From: Lachnospiraceae bacterium
GTDB taxonomy: Bacteria; Bacillota; Clostridia; Lachnospirales; Lachnospiraceae
Direction of reading: 5' to 3'
DNA length: 64,000 nt
Assembly (NCBI GenBank): GCA_015057165.1
Contig: SVEY01000013.1
Coordinates: forward strand, 18,880-82,879
Translations under genes and position numbers: made by a program
Notes under the pieces: generated by a model
Told to the model about the DNA's origin: nothing
The model's input: the letters and a program-made list of their open reading frames with translations, nothing else
The model's database searches: none
In this document: positions 41,596 through 48,913 of the stretch, piece by piece
Position numbering within the stretch: position 1 is the stretch's first letter
Layout of the letters: every line of letters starts with the position of its first letter

Positions 41596-42718
41596 TCTTT
41601 GTCCTCCTTGATATAATCTTCTTCATCGAGCCTATGTTTACATAGGGCTTAATCTCACATAGATAACAGTCATAAGTATCTGTGCATTTGAACCATCCCA
41701 TATAAGAGATGATCGCACACATATGTTTTGAATATACAAGTTTATTCTCTTCTCTTCGTCTCTTTATTCTTTTGGCAAGTCTCGTTGCATGAATAAGGAT
41801 CCCTTTTCTGATAGTAGTTATACCTCTACCGAAAGCGAATCCCATAAAATCGATACAACGGCCAATAGTCCGTTTACTCTTGTGATATACAAATTTTGCA
41901 ACTTGCCAATTGTTCTTTAGTTTCAACCGGAATCGTCTTCCGATGAACTTCTTAATCTCTATTAGTGCTTCATGTAGCCGCTTCTTATTGTCGGCCATAA
42001 AGGTAATGTCATCCATATATCTTATGTATATATGGAAACCTAACTTTTCATACATAAACCAATCGAGAGGCTCTAACAAGTAATTAGCAAGCCATTGGCT
42101 TATATAAAATCCAAGCGGAATACCTTTCTTGAATCCCTTCAGGCATAGCTCGATTATGTATAAAAACCATTCATCCTTAATTCGAATGCGAAGCTCCCTC
42201 ATCAAGATAGGAAGTCTTATGCTGTCATAGAAATGTCTAATATCAGCTTTAGTAAAGTTTCTTATACCTTTACCATGTCTAATCCAACGCTCCAACCTTC
42301 TTTTAGCCATATGCGCGCCACGTTTCGGAAAACTACCGCAGGAATACGGATATGATGTCCGAGTAATTATTGGCTCTAACACCAAAATAATTATGTGATG
42401 AAGCCATTGCTCATGGATTTCCGGCATGTATATCTTTCTTTCCTTACCATGCTCATAGATAATCCTTGGCGTTCTCTTTCTCGGCTTATAAGCAAGCTCC
42501 GGATTAGGAACTTCTACGCCTTCCGGTTTTGTGTTTAGTATCATTAGATACATCATATCGACTTCTTCATCTAGATGTTCGTCGATATATATTATTTCTC
42601 TTCTTGTTGTTTTTCCTTTTCGTAACTTTTTGTATGCTAGTCTAATAAGATCCTTGTCTAGCATCTTAGAATACAGATATTTATATTGTTTCTTGCCTTT
42701 AGTTTCAAAGTAGTTCAT
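41555..42718 (-). CDS. DGR reverse transcriptase
   Basis: A 387-residue reverse transcriptase that copies the template repeat with errors at adenines. The palm contains YMDD (residues 234-237, in IRYMDDITFMAD). Motif 4 reads LGFYISQ (202-208), the DGR-type form; group II intron and retron enzymes usually have Q-G-x-x-x-S-P here. Upstream are TKADIRHFYDSI (motif 3 region) and KAKRR-type basic stretches. No maturase or endonuclease domain follows. It sits directly after the template repeat, as in most DGRs. Confidence 0.93.
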   Translation of the reverse strand: MNYFETKGKKQYKYLYSKMLDKDLIRLAYKKLRKGKTTRREIIYIDEHLDEEVDMMYLMILNTKPEGVEVPNPELAYKPRKRTPRIIYEHGKERKIYMPEIHEQWLHHIIILVLEPIITRTSYPYSCGSFPKRGAHMAKRRLERWIRHGKGIRNFTKADIRHFYDSIRLPILMRELRIRIKDEWFLYIIELCLKGFKKGIPLGFYISQWLANYLLEPLDWFMYEKLGFHIYIRYMDDITFMADNKKRLHEALIEIKKFIGRRFRLKLKNNWQVAKFVYHKSKRTIGRCIDFMGFAFGRGITTIRKGILIHATRLAKRIKRRREENKLVYSKHMCAIISYMGWFKCTDTYDCYLCEIKPYVNIGSMKKIISRRTKNESMERRTLCRAA

Positions 42719-42911
42719 AGTTCTATAAATATAAGATAGTTTTTTCTTCTATCTCCTACGCACAGGCAGGTGCGACCGCTTTACCGTGCGCCCTGTATCG
42801 GAATAATTACCACTCCCCTAACCAATAAATGGCGGATAAGACGTGTTTCAACGCCCAGAGGTGTAATTGAATGAAGTCTACATTGGGTTAATATTGTCTT
42901 GGATAGAATTA
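42719..42911 (-). ncRNA. DGR spacer RNA between template repeat and RT
   Basis: In DGRs the RNA starting upstream of TR continues into this spacer, which folds and primes cDNA synthesis. Here the 193 bases downstream of TR (minus strand) hold no gene and contain CGCAC/GTGCG and other short pairings (about 42740-42790). This placement is known from the Bordetella phage DGR; the RNA itself is inferred. Confidence 0.5.
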
Positions 42912-43022
42912 GGACGCGCCGATGTTCCAGTTCGCATTCGTCGAGACATTGTTCAAATTCAGCGCGCCGACGCCATCAATGAGGTCATTGTTGCAATTGC
43001 CGAACCGAATGGCCACCGCCGT
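42912..43022 (-). repeat. DGR template repeat (TR)
   Basis: A 111-base stretch that matches VR (43157-43267) at an exact 245-base offset with 11 differences. Ten are adenines on the coding (minus) strand of TR. The TR is rich in AAY codons (Asn), so mutated adenines would give many amino acids without a stop. Its 5' end diverges from VR outside the repeat. It lies between the target gene and the RT gene. Confidence 0.95.
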
Positions 43023-43088
43023 ACCGAACGGACGCCGCCGTACAGTCGTAGCTTCATCCCCTAGTTTACATAGTTACAAAAATTTATT

Positions 43089-43106
43089 GTGGGGGAATGC
43101 CCCCAC
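43089..43106 (-). terminator. Hairpin after the variable gene: terminator or DGR hairpin
   Basis: GTGGGGG - 4 bases - CCCCCAC, a perfect 7-base stem just after the target gene stop. The minus strand then continues AATAAATTTTT. It could end target-gene transcription or be the GC-rich cruciform used in DGR retrohoming. Confidence 0.6.
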
Positions 43107-43111
43107 ACCCC

Positions 43112-44362
43112 CTACGCCGCATCTGGAGATGCGCCGACAGGTGGTAGCAGAAGAACGGACGCGCCGACGTTCCAGTACGCAGTCGTCGAGACATAGTTCA
43201 AAGACAGCGCGCCGACGCCATCAATGAGGTCACCGTTGCAAGCGCCGAACCGACTGGCCACCGCCGTTATCGTGGCGTTGACCCAAAGACCATCGCATCC
43301 ACCTGTTGATGATGTTCCTCCATAAGGCGGAACAGGTATCGTTCCAAACTTTTCAACAACAGCGTACTTATGCGGATAGTTAGCACTTGCTGCAGCTAAT
43401 TGAATACCTGTGTCTTTATATGTTGTTGCCGGTGTAGTTATATCGTATTTATAGTTAGGAGACACGTATACCCTTCCGTTAACACTCTGAGTATATGGAT
43501 CTCTCTGCCACTGCTGCCATGAGCCAAGTACGACAGAATGAAGTATCTTGTTAAGATGCTTCTTATCGTCACTTCCAGTTCCATAAAACTGACCGCCACC
43601 AACAACCGCATTGGCAAGTACACCATAAGTAGGAGACAGCGACGCGTCATATCCGTAGCAATTACCATAACCATACTTATTCTGGATATCTGAGGTCTTG
43701 CCCCACAGAATAAGGAGGTCATGAATAGTGTTGATAATAGCACCGCCAAGGAATTTAGCTCTTGACGAGAATGCATCAATAGCGGCCTTCTCCTGTGCCG
43801 TTGTCTTACCATATACAGGTTGAGTACCTGATACAGACATCATTTTGTCATTAACGATTGAACCGTAGAACATAGGGAGCCATACGCCTTCAAGCTCATT
43901 ATCATCAGAGTCAATAAAGCCTACTGGCTCGAAGCCATCTCTTGGAGTAAGAGAAAACTTAACATATCTATCACTTCCTACGATATACTCTTTCTTATAT
44001 ATCTTCTGAAGCCAAGAGAAAGCACCACCGTCATATGATGTATTGGCTACATCTGAAGCGGTCTCTCCGTCAACCTTTTTAGTATAATCCGTAGAGGACA
44101 GCTCATAGTCAACATAACCGTCGCTCTTAACCATATAAGGCTTGTTATTCTTAAGAACCGGGAACTCAGACCAATCTCCGAGAGAAAAGCCACCACCCAT
44201 AGTAATAGTTATAGGGCTATATGCCTTATTAAGACCGATATAGTCAATCCTCTCATCCGGATCTAACACGTCCATATGCTCAACAAAGCCATATACATTT
44301 TCTTCGTTAAGTATTTTAGATATCTCATCCACAGCGTACTGTGCTGCCACAAAATCGCTCAT
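43112..44362 (-). CDS. DGR target: tail-fibre/receptor-binding protein with C-terminal variable domain
   Basis: A 416-residue phage protein. The N-terminal 330 residues are Gly/Tyr/Asp-rich and beta-rich, with GGGFSLGDWSEFP and repeated aromatic segments, and probably attach it to the tail fibre. The C-terminal 70 residues look like a C-type-lectin-type variable domain. Residues 366-402 are the VR; the variable positions include 374, 377, 387, 390, 394, 396 and 399, around the invariant WN (397-398). It ends in LLLPPVGASPDAA. It follows the gene for the 261-residue tail fibre and probably determines host binding. Confidence 0.9.
   Translation of the reverse strand: MSDFVAAQYAVDEISKILNEENVYGFVEHMDVLDPDERIDYIGLNKAYSPITITMGGGFSLGDWSEFPVLKNNKPYMVKSDGYVDYELSSTDYTKKVDGETASDVANTSYDGGAFSWLQKIYKKEYIVGSDRYVKFSLTPRDGFEPVGFIDSDDNELEGVWLPMFYGSIVNDKMMSVSGTQPVYGKTTAQEKAAIDAFSSRAKFLGGAIINTIHDLLILWGKTSDIQNKYGYGNCYGYDASLSPTYGVLANAVVGGGQFYGTGSDDKKHLNKILHSVVLGSWQQWQRDPYTQSVNGRVYVSPNYKYDITTPATTYKDTGIQLAAASANYPHKYAVVEKFGTIPVPPYGGTSSTGGCDGLWVNATITAVASRFGACNGDLIDGVGALSLNYVSTTAYWNVGASVLLLPPVGASPDAA
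43118..43133 (-). repeat. Short palindrome at the end of the target gene
   Basis: CGCATCT-CC-AGATGCG on the minus strand, 24 bases past the VR, within the last codons of the target gene. In DGRs a hairpin downstream of VR supports retrohoming, so this is a second candidate beside 43089-43106. Confidence 0.5.
43157..43267 (-). repeat. DGR variable repeat (VR) in the target gene
   Basis: A 111-base segment that receives mutagenised cDNA from TR, encoding residues 366-402 of the target. Relative to TR, four codons that were AAT in the template now encode Ala, Gly, Ser and Tyr; other changes give Thr, Tyr and Val. The GC-rich TCGGCGCGTCC end is unchanged and is the likely initiation-of-mutagenic-homing segment. 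Confidence 0.95.
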
Positions 44363-44376
44363 TTCTTACCTCCTTC

Positions 44377-45162
44377 TTATTCCTGTAAATTCTTCGTGTA
44401 AGACTCTGATATGGTCTTACCGCTTGCCGTCTCAGTTATAACCGTTGTCTTGGTATAATAATAGTCATCGTCTTCCGGCGTAACGACCGTTGTTATAGTC
44501 TTAGTCGTTGGCGATGTATCAACGAATGTTGTAACAGCTGTAATAGAGTTATCTGTATCCGTCTCCGTGATTTCTCTGTTACCTATCGCATCAAAATCTA
44601 TTACCGTAGTCTTGTTGCATAGATTATAAACGTGCTCAAATTCCCACTTAGCTGTCTCATTCTTAAACTCTTCAAAGTCCGACAGTAAGGTATAAGCGGA
44701 TTCATCTACTATAATGTTAGCCGATGCGTCGTTACTTAATGTCGTATACCAATCCTGCTCAATAGTCGAAGGTGTCGAACCATTGTAAGCAGGTAAGTAG
44801 TCAGGTGTGTTAGCAACAACAATAGAATATAGAATCGGATCCGCGAGAGCATCCGATGCATCTTTCGCCCAGATACCTACCTCATTGATATAAAATCCGC
44901 TTGTTACTGTTACGTTGGTAATCACCGCTTTCAACTTAACTGTAGTATCACTATAAGGTGCTACACTGTTAAATGGGAAAGACAATCTTTGGTTCTTCAT
45001 GGCCGTCATAGCCTGAAGCGCCGTCTGTGTCTTTTCTTCAGCCGTGTAAGAACCATCTCCTACAGTTAAGGCCGTAAATTCTAACTTCTTACTGCCTGCC
45101 ATAACTTGTGCTAAGAGCGCCGCTCCGGCATCGGTTATGACTGCACTACCAAATTCTGCCAT
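44377..45162 (-). CDS. Tail fibre protein with tail-collar N-terminus
   Basis: A 261-residue tail fibre protein. The first 150 residues match the phage tail-collar/DUF3751 type: MAEFGSAVITDAGAALLAQV, then LEFTALTVGDG and YINEVGIWAKD. The C-terminal half is Thr-rich and probably forms a beta-structured shaft. It attaches to the baseplate gpI end and carries the DGR target encoded 14 bases downstream. Confidence 0.85.
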   Translation of the reverse strand: MAEFGSAVITDAGAALLAQVMAGSKKLEFTALTVGDGSYTAEEKTQTALQAMTAMKNQRLSFPFNSVAPYSDTTVKLKAVITNVTVTSGFYINEVGIWAKDASDALADPILYSIVVANTPDYLPAYNGSTPSTIEQDWYTTLSNDASANIIVDESAYTLLSDFEEFKNETAKWEFEHVYNLCNKTTVIDFDAIGNREITETDTDNSITAVTTFVDTSPTTKTITTVVTPEDDDYYYTKTTVITETASGKTISESYTKNLQE

Positions 45163-45175
45163 ACGTTTTTCCTCC

Positions 45176-45826
45176 TTAAGATATAGTCACTACGGCAAAG
45201 CCTCCGCCTTGTCCTATACTTCCGTATACATCTTGATTTATAACTTCATTAATGCTGAATACATCAGTGATAGCGTTCCTTAATGTCGATGTCGTACATG
45301 CTACAGCATAGGCTGTATGCTTAACTTCATTCGATAAGCTAACCTCATCTAGTATCTGGGAATACTTCTTAACGCTGTTAAGCACCTTGATGAAATTAGC
45401 ATCATTTACATAGAGCTCCGGATACTGCGTTGATATCTTGAAATGTCCGGGCGTTCCGCCATATTCAAACCATTCTGTTACACTTGCGGAAGTGAAATAT
45501 ATAGCTAACACTTGCTCAATAGCCCATACAGTGCCTAATTTCCAATGTATTCGCCTTGCGTGTTTAATAATTTCGCGCTTCTGTGCTATATCTGCATCAT
45601 ATAGATACCATGTCACATTCAGCTCATAGGCAATTAGATCCAGATAAGCTTCACTCATTCGGTCTATAGCCTTATCAGTCCATTTCTCTAGGACAGCCAT
45701 TGAGTATGACATATCCTTGAAGTAATCACTTATTGAGTCGGCTAGACTTACATCAGTAGCATCTTCTCTCATGAAACCAGGAAGAAGCTCTTGGAAATCG
45801 ACATCATCAAGTCTTATATCATCCAT
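45176..45826 (-). CDS. Phage tail protein I (P2 gpI family)
   Basis: A 216-residue baseplate component. The pattern LLPGFMREDATDVSLADSIS and a following segment HARRIHWKLGTVWAIEQVL (about residues 88-107) are typical of gpI-family proteins, which link the baseplate wedge to the fibre. It is predicted mainly alpha. Its position between gpJ and the tail fibre is canonical. Confidence 0.85.
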   Translation of the reverse strand: MDDIRLDDVDFQELLPGFMREDATDVSLADSISDYFKDMSYSMAVLEKWTDKAIDRMSEAYLDLIAYELNVTWYLYDADIAQKREIIKHARRIHWKLGTVWAIEQVLAIYFTSASVTEWFEYGGTPGHFKISTQYPELYVNDANFIKVLNSVKKYSQILDEVSLSNEVKHTAYAVACTTSTLRNAITDVFSINEVINQDVYGSIGQGGGFAVVTIS

Positions 45827-45837
45827 GCCTTTTCTCC

Positions 45838-46950
45838 TTAATTATCATCATATACTTCATGTGTCACATTAGTTGTAATATCATCTCCATCGTAGTGTGC
45901 GACGATAGCTCCGGTAAGAGATGTGTACTCAGGATAAGTAACCTCTACCCTGTCAGCTCCTGCGTCGAGTAATAATCTCTTCAGCTTGTCTGGATTGATA
46001 TCTCTTGCTATTACAGTATCCTGCCACAATCTGTACTGCTCTAATGCTCCGCCTTCACCTTCAATAGCCTCAACAACTGTATCCTCATTCTCTGAACTGA
46101 CATAATACTTAAGCTCTATGTCATAGTCGCTTGTTGTAGGAGCCATTGTTGTGACATTATCGTTAAGTGGTCTCACGTCATCAGCACCAACTACTGACTG
46201 TACTTTAGCAATAAGCTCTGCGCTCGGTAGCTCTCCTGATGTTGTGATGATATACACATATATAACATTAGCCGATGGTGTAACGATAAAGGCATCTGCT
46301 ACATCATTATCAGCTGACAGCGCCCAGTATCTATATGAATTGTAAGTACCTGCGGTCGAATAGCTCGATAATCTTAATCTGATGCGCTCTCTGTAGTCAT
46401 CATCAGACTCTTCATCGGTACCGCCCTGAGTTGCTGTTGTGTTAGTTACTGCATCAACATAAGATATTAGATCAACCATCGTTGTAACAGTGCCCGGAAG
46501 AAGGCCATTGAACTCTGTGCCTCCCTCTATTGAATGAGCTGTCACATCAGCATAGGTTTCTCCTGCTGCAATAATTAAGTCCTCATCGGTCGCAAAATAA
46601 TAACCGTCTCCTGTTGTAGCTCTTGTGCCTGCAGGAACGGTTATATTAGTGGCATATGCTTCTCCAAGACTATATCTAAGAGTCGTGTATGCCTTTTCCG
46701 CGTCTAGTCTCTTGCATTCGTATGAATCTCCTATGTAATCGAGGCATTCTCCGATGGCATATTTGAGTAAGCTATTCTTTGCGGTCTCATCCATCTCATT
46801 GAACGCAATAACTAATAACGCTGACATAGCCTCGCCGAATATCCTACGCTCATCTCCTGGGTATAATGTCTCGCCTACATCTATCTGCAATTTATTGAGT
46901 ACAGTAGTAATTATTGTGCTTGCATCTGTCTCAGATACGAATATTCCCAT
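45838..46950 (-). CDS. Baseplate J-like protein (gpJ/gp47 family)
   Basis: A 370-residue baseplate wedge protein. Features of the gpJ family are GTRATTGDGYYFATDEDLII (about 105-124), GTEFNGLLPGTVTTM, and the acidic TQGGTDEESDDDYRERIRLR. A further C-terminal domain (about 270-360) follows. It ends 11 bases before gpI and starts three bases after the gp25-like gene. Confidence 0.9.
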   Translation of the reverse strand: MGIFVSETDASTIITTVLNKLQIDVGETLYPGDERRIFGEAMSALLVIAFNEMDETAKNSLLKYAIGECLDYIGDSYECKRLDAEKAYTTLRYSLGEAYATNITVPAGTRATTGDGYYFATDEDLIIAAGETYADVTAHSIEGGTEFNGLLPGTVTTMVDLISYVDAVTNTTATQGGTDEESDDDYRERIRLRLSSYSTAGTYNSYRYWALSADNDVADAFIVTPSANVIYVYIITTSGELPSAELIAKVQSVVGADDVRPLNDNVTTMAPTTSDYDIELKYYVSSENEDTVVEAIEGEGGALEQYRLWQDTVIARDINPDKLKRLLLDAGADRVEVTYPEYTSLTGAIVAHYDGDDITTNVTHEVYDDN

Positions 46951-46953
46951 GCC

Positions 46954-47229
46954 TTACCTCCCTATCTTAGGACGTGTCTTAATCTCATATGATAAGTTAC
47001 CATTCATCTCTACTATCTCAGCCCTTGTCTCTCTTACATCCACTCTAGGCTCATAAGTAGCTATGCACTCATTAGCTGACATAACCATCTGAAGCTTCGC
47101 GGTGTCAGATGGAAGGTCCACAATATTTCGCTTAATGCCCTTTTCTCTTGCATAAGGCACTTCGCCTTGTATTGTCTTAAGCAAGTTATCCATGCAAACT
47201 TGTACATTACTGTTGCCTTTTTTTCTCAT
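46954..47229 (-). CDS. gp25-like baseplate wedge protein (W)
   Basis: A 91-residue protein. The central and C-terminal part, with NECIATYEPRVDVRETRAEI, follows the gp25/GPW pattern in which EPR precedes the conserved strand. Residues 1-45 differ from classic gp25 lysozyme-like proteins. It initiates sheath assembly at the baseplate. It lies between a 116-residue unknown and gpJ. Confidence 0.75.
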   Translation of the reverse strand: MRKKGNSNVQVCMDNLLKTIQGEVPYAREKGIKRNIVDLPSDTAKLQMVMSANECIATYEPRVDVRETRAEIVEMNGNLSYEIKTRPKIGR

Positions 47230-47230
47230 G

Positions 47231-47581
47231 TTATGGCTCCTTAAAATGTAATGTTATCTTAGCGTGTGTTATCCAACCACCATCCGTCATTACTTCGATG
47301 TCGGTTATATCTACACCCATCAGCTTCATTGGTGCGAGAAACTCGTTGAAGCCTATATACAATCGACCAACTGCGCCTATGTACCACGGCCAGATAGCCA
47401 CCTCCCATTCCACGTCTACTCCGGTGCCCTTAAACACCTCATATGCGATGGTGAGTTCTTGCTTCTTCCACGCTCCTGATTCTTCATCTATTCCAAAGCT
47501 AAAACTCATATTATCTATGCCATGAATCCTACTCGGATCTACCTCCCAAGTCCTATCACGCCATGCACATTGTAAGCCCAT
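47231..47581 (-). CDS. Phage baseplate-region hypothetical protein, 116 aa
   Basis: A 116-residue protein rich in Trp and Gly, predicted all beta (WEVAIWPWYIGAVGRLYIGF). No catalytic motif. It lies between the spike-like and gp25-like genes, one base from the latter, so it belongs to the baseplate or tail tip. Homologues appear in contractile Clostridia prophages (recollection), without a known function. Confidence 0.6.
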   Translation of the reverse strand: MGLQCAWRDRTWEVDPSRIHGIDNMSFSFGIDEESGAWKKQELTIAYEVFKGTGVDVEWEVAIWPWYIGAVGRLYIGFNEFLAPMKLMGVDITDIEVMTDGGWITHAKITLHFKEP

Positions 47582-47583
47582 AC

Positions 47584-47784
47584 TTATAACCTCCCAAGTA
47601 TCAATCCTGACTGATCATCAAAGATTACATAGACCACCTCGTCATCCTTAACAAGAGGAGTGCCTTCGTTGTCAATGCCCTCCTGAGCCTTAATCGGTGC
47701 CGATATATCGCCAGGAATATCTATTGACTCTACTCTATATGTACCATCGTCATATATGTTAGTTATCTTGCCTTTTCTAATCAT
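47584..47784 (-). CDS. Small baseplate spike/OB-fold protein (gpV-like)
   Basis: A 66-residue protein beginning MIRKGKITNIYDDGTYRVES and ending VIFDDQSGLILGRL. This matches the N-terminal OB-fold of gpV-type phage spikes and baseplate proteins, without the rest of the spike. It lies directly after the gpD-like gene and could fold as a spike-base domain. Confidence 0.65.
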   Translation of the reverse strand: MIRKGKITNIYDDGTYRVESIDIPGDISAPIKAQEGIDNEGTPLVKDDEVVYVIFDDQSGLILGRL

Positions 47785-47787
47785 CGT

Positions 47788-48690
47788 TTATATATTCCTA
47801 AAGAAAATCTTTGTCTTATTCTTCTTCATGTCGTGGCGCACATGGTACATTAGCACCTTACCATTGAATGACTCTGCGCCTTCTGTCTTCAGCTCTACTA
47901 CGCTTCCAGCAGCATAGCCTTCTGCAATTGGTGATGCGTAGAACACTCCGCCTCTCTGCTTCTTGGTGTAGTAATGATACAGATTAGTAGCATACCTTTC
48001 TGCTGTACCCTTACTGTCTATGTAGACCGGAATGCTGACAAGCTTCTGCCTCGACATATCAGAGCCATATGTGTACTCCATAGAGCTATTCCTGACGGTA
48101 ACAGCTGTGACTGGTTCTTCTGCGAAGTAGTCAGGCTTATTTTCAGCCTTTATTTCTATAGTCTGACTAGAACTAGCACTCTCTATGTACTCATTGTTAT
48201 ATAGAATAAAATCTCCATTATATATAATGAATGAGTCACCCTCCAGGTTGCATAACATCTGGAAGAATGTTAGGTCTGATTCGCTGTCTTGTCTGAGATA
48301 TGAGAACTTATGGTCTGTTAAGCCATATGTCTTAAGATTAAGCCCATGTCTTGTCGCTATATCCCTTGCCAACTGTAATTTGGTCACTTGTTGCCATCCA
48401 CCATTGTGCTTTACTTCTGCGCTTGCAGGTATTGAGCAAGCTGTAAGCTCATACTTACCTGCTCTTGGATAGAAGCCTCTTACATATTGGACACCTGAAT
48501 CAGCATGATCGCAATATACTCTTATCTCGTCATCTATCTGGGGAGACCACTTATCCCAGAGCTTATTGATGTCATTGAATACAATCTTAATAGTATCTCC
48601 ATGCTCTTCGGCATATTGGTCTACCCAGCACTTATCTACTTCAACAGAGCTCGTTATGTCTGTTCCCTTGTATTCAATCTTTGCGCTCAT
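47788..48690 (-). CDS. Late control D/baseplate hub protein (gpD family)
   Basis: A protein of about 300 residues. The chosen start at 48690 has GGAGGA six bases upstream; the frame reaches to 48738 in overlap with gpX. Hub-family landmarks include FVQYVRGFYPRAGKYEL-like beta strands and the DSESDLTFFQMLCNLEGDSF segment (about residues 135-154), where the second hub domain begins. It forms the baseplate hub around the tail tube. Confidence 0.82.
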   Translation of the reverse strand: MSAKIEYKGTDITSSVEVDKCWVDQYAEEHGDTIKIVFNDINKLWDKWSPQIDDEIRVYCDHADSGVQYVRGFYPRAGKYELTACSIPASAEVKHNGGWQQVTKLQLARDIATRHGLNLKTYGLTDHKFSYLRQDSESDLTFFQMLCNLEGDSFIIYNGDFILYNNEYIESASSSQTIEIKAENKPDYFAEEPVTAVTVRNSSMEYTYGSDMSRQKLVSIPVYIDSKGTAERYATNLYHYYTKKQRGGVFYASPIAEGYAAGSVVELKTEGAESFNGKVLMYHVRHDMKKNKTKIFFRNI

Positions 48691-48691
48691 A

Positions 48692-48913
48692 TTATCTCCT
48701 CCAAGGTGGAAGCGTCTCTGGATCAGTAGCTGTATCATATACTGGTATTGTAAGAGTTACACCCTCACCGAATATCACTACACCTATATATGGTCTGTTA
48801 AGAGCCATTAGTTCACTCGATAATAATTCACTTCCGCAGGTCTTATATGCGATTGAATCCCACGTATCACCTGCGGAAGTAACATAATTTGTATAGCTAG
48901 AAATTAAAGCCAT
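48692..48913 (-). CDS. Tail protein X (LysM-like)
   Basis: A protein of about 73 residues with the LysM-like pattern of P2 gpX: YVTSAGDTWDSIAYKTCGSE, then MALNRPYIGVVIFGEGVTLTIP. The frame also opens at a GTG at 48922. It overlaps the tape-measure stop by 17 bases. It joins the tail tube to the baseplate. Confidence 0.8.
   Translation of the reverse strand: MALISSYTNYVTSAGDTWDSIAYKTCGSELLSSELMALNRPYIGVVIFGEGVTLTIPVYDTATDPETLPPWRR

Noticed and set aside
42867..43227. Open frames on the plus strand across TR and VR (65 and 101 aa).
   Set aside because: They are antisense shadows of GC-rich repeat DNA; coding and regulatory signals are on the minus strand.
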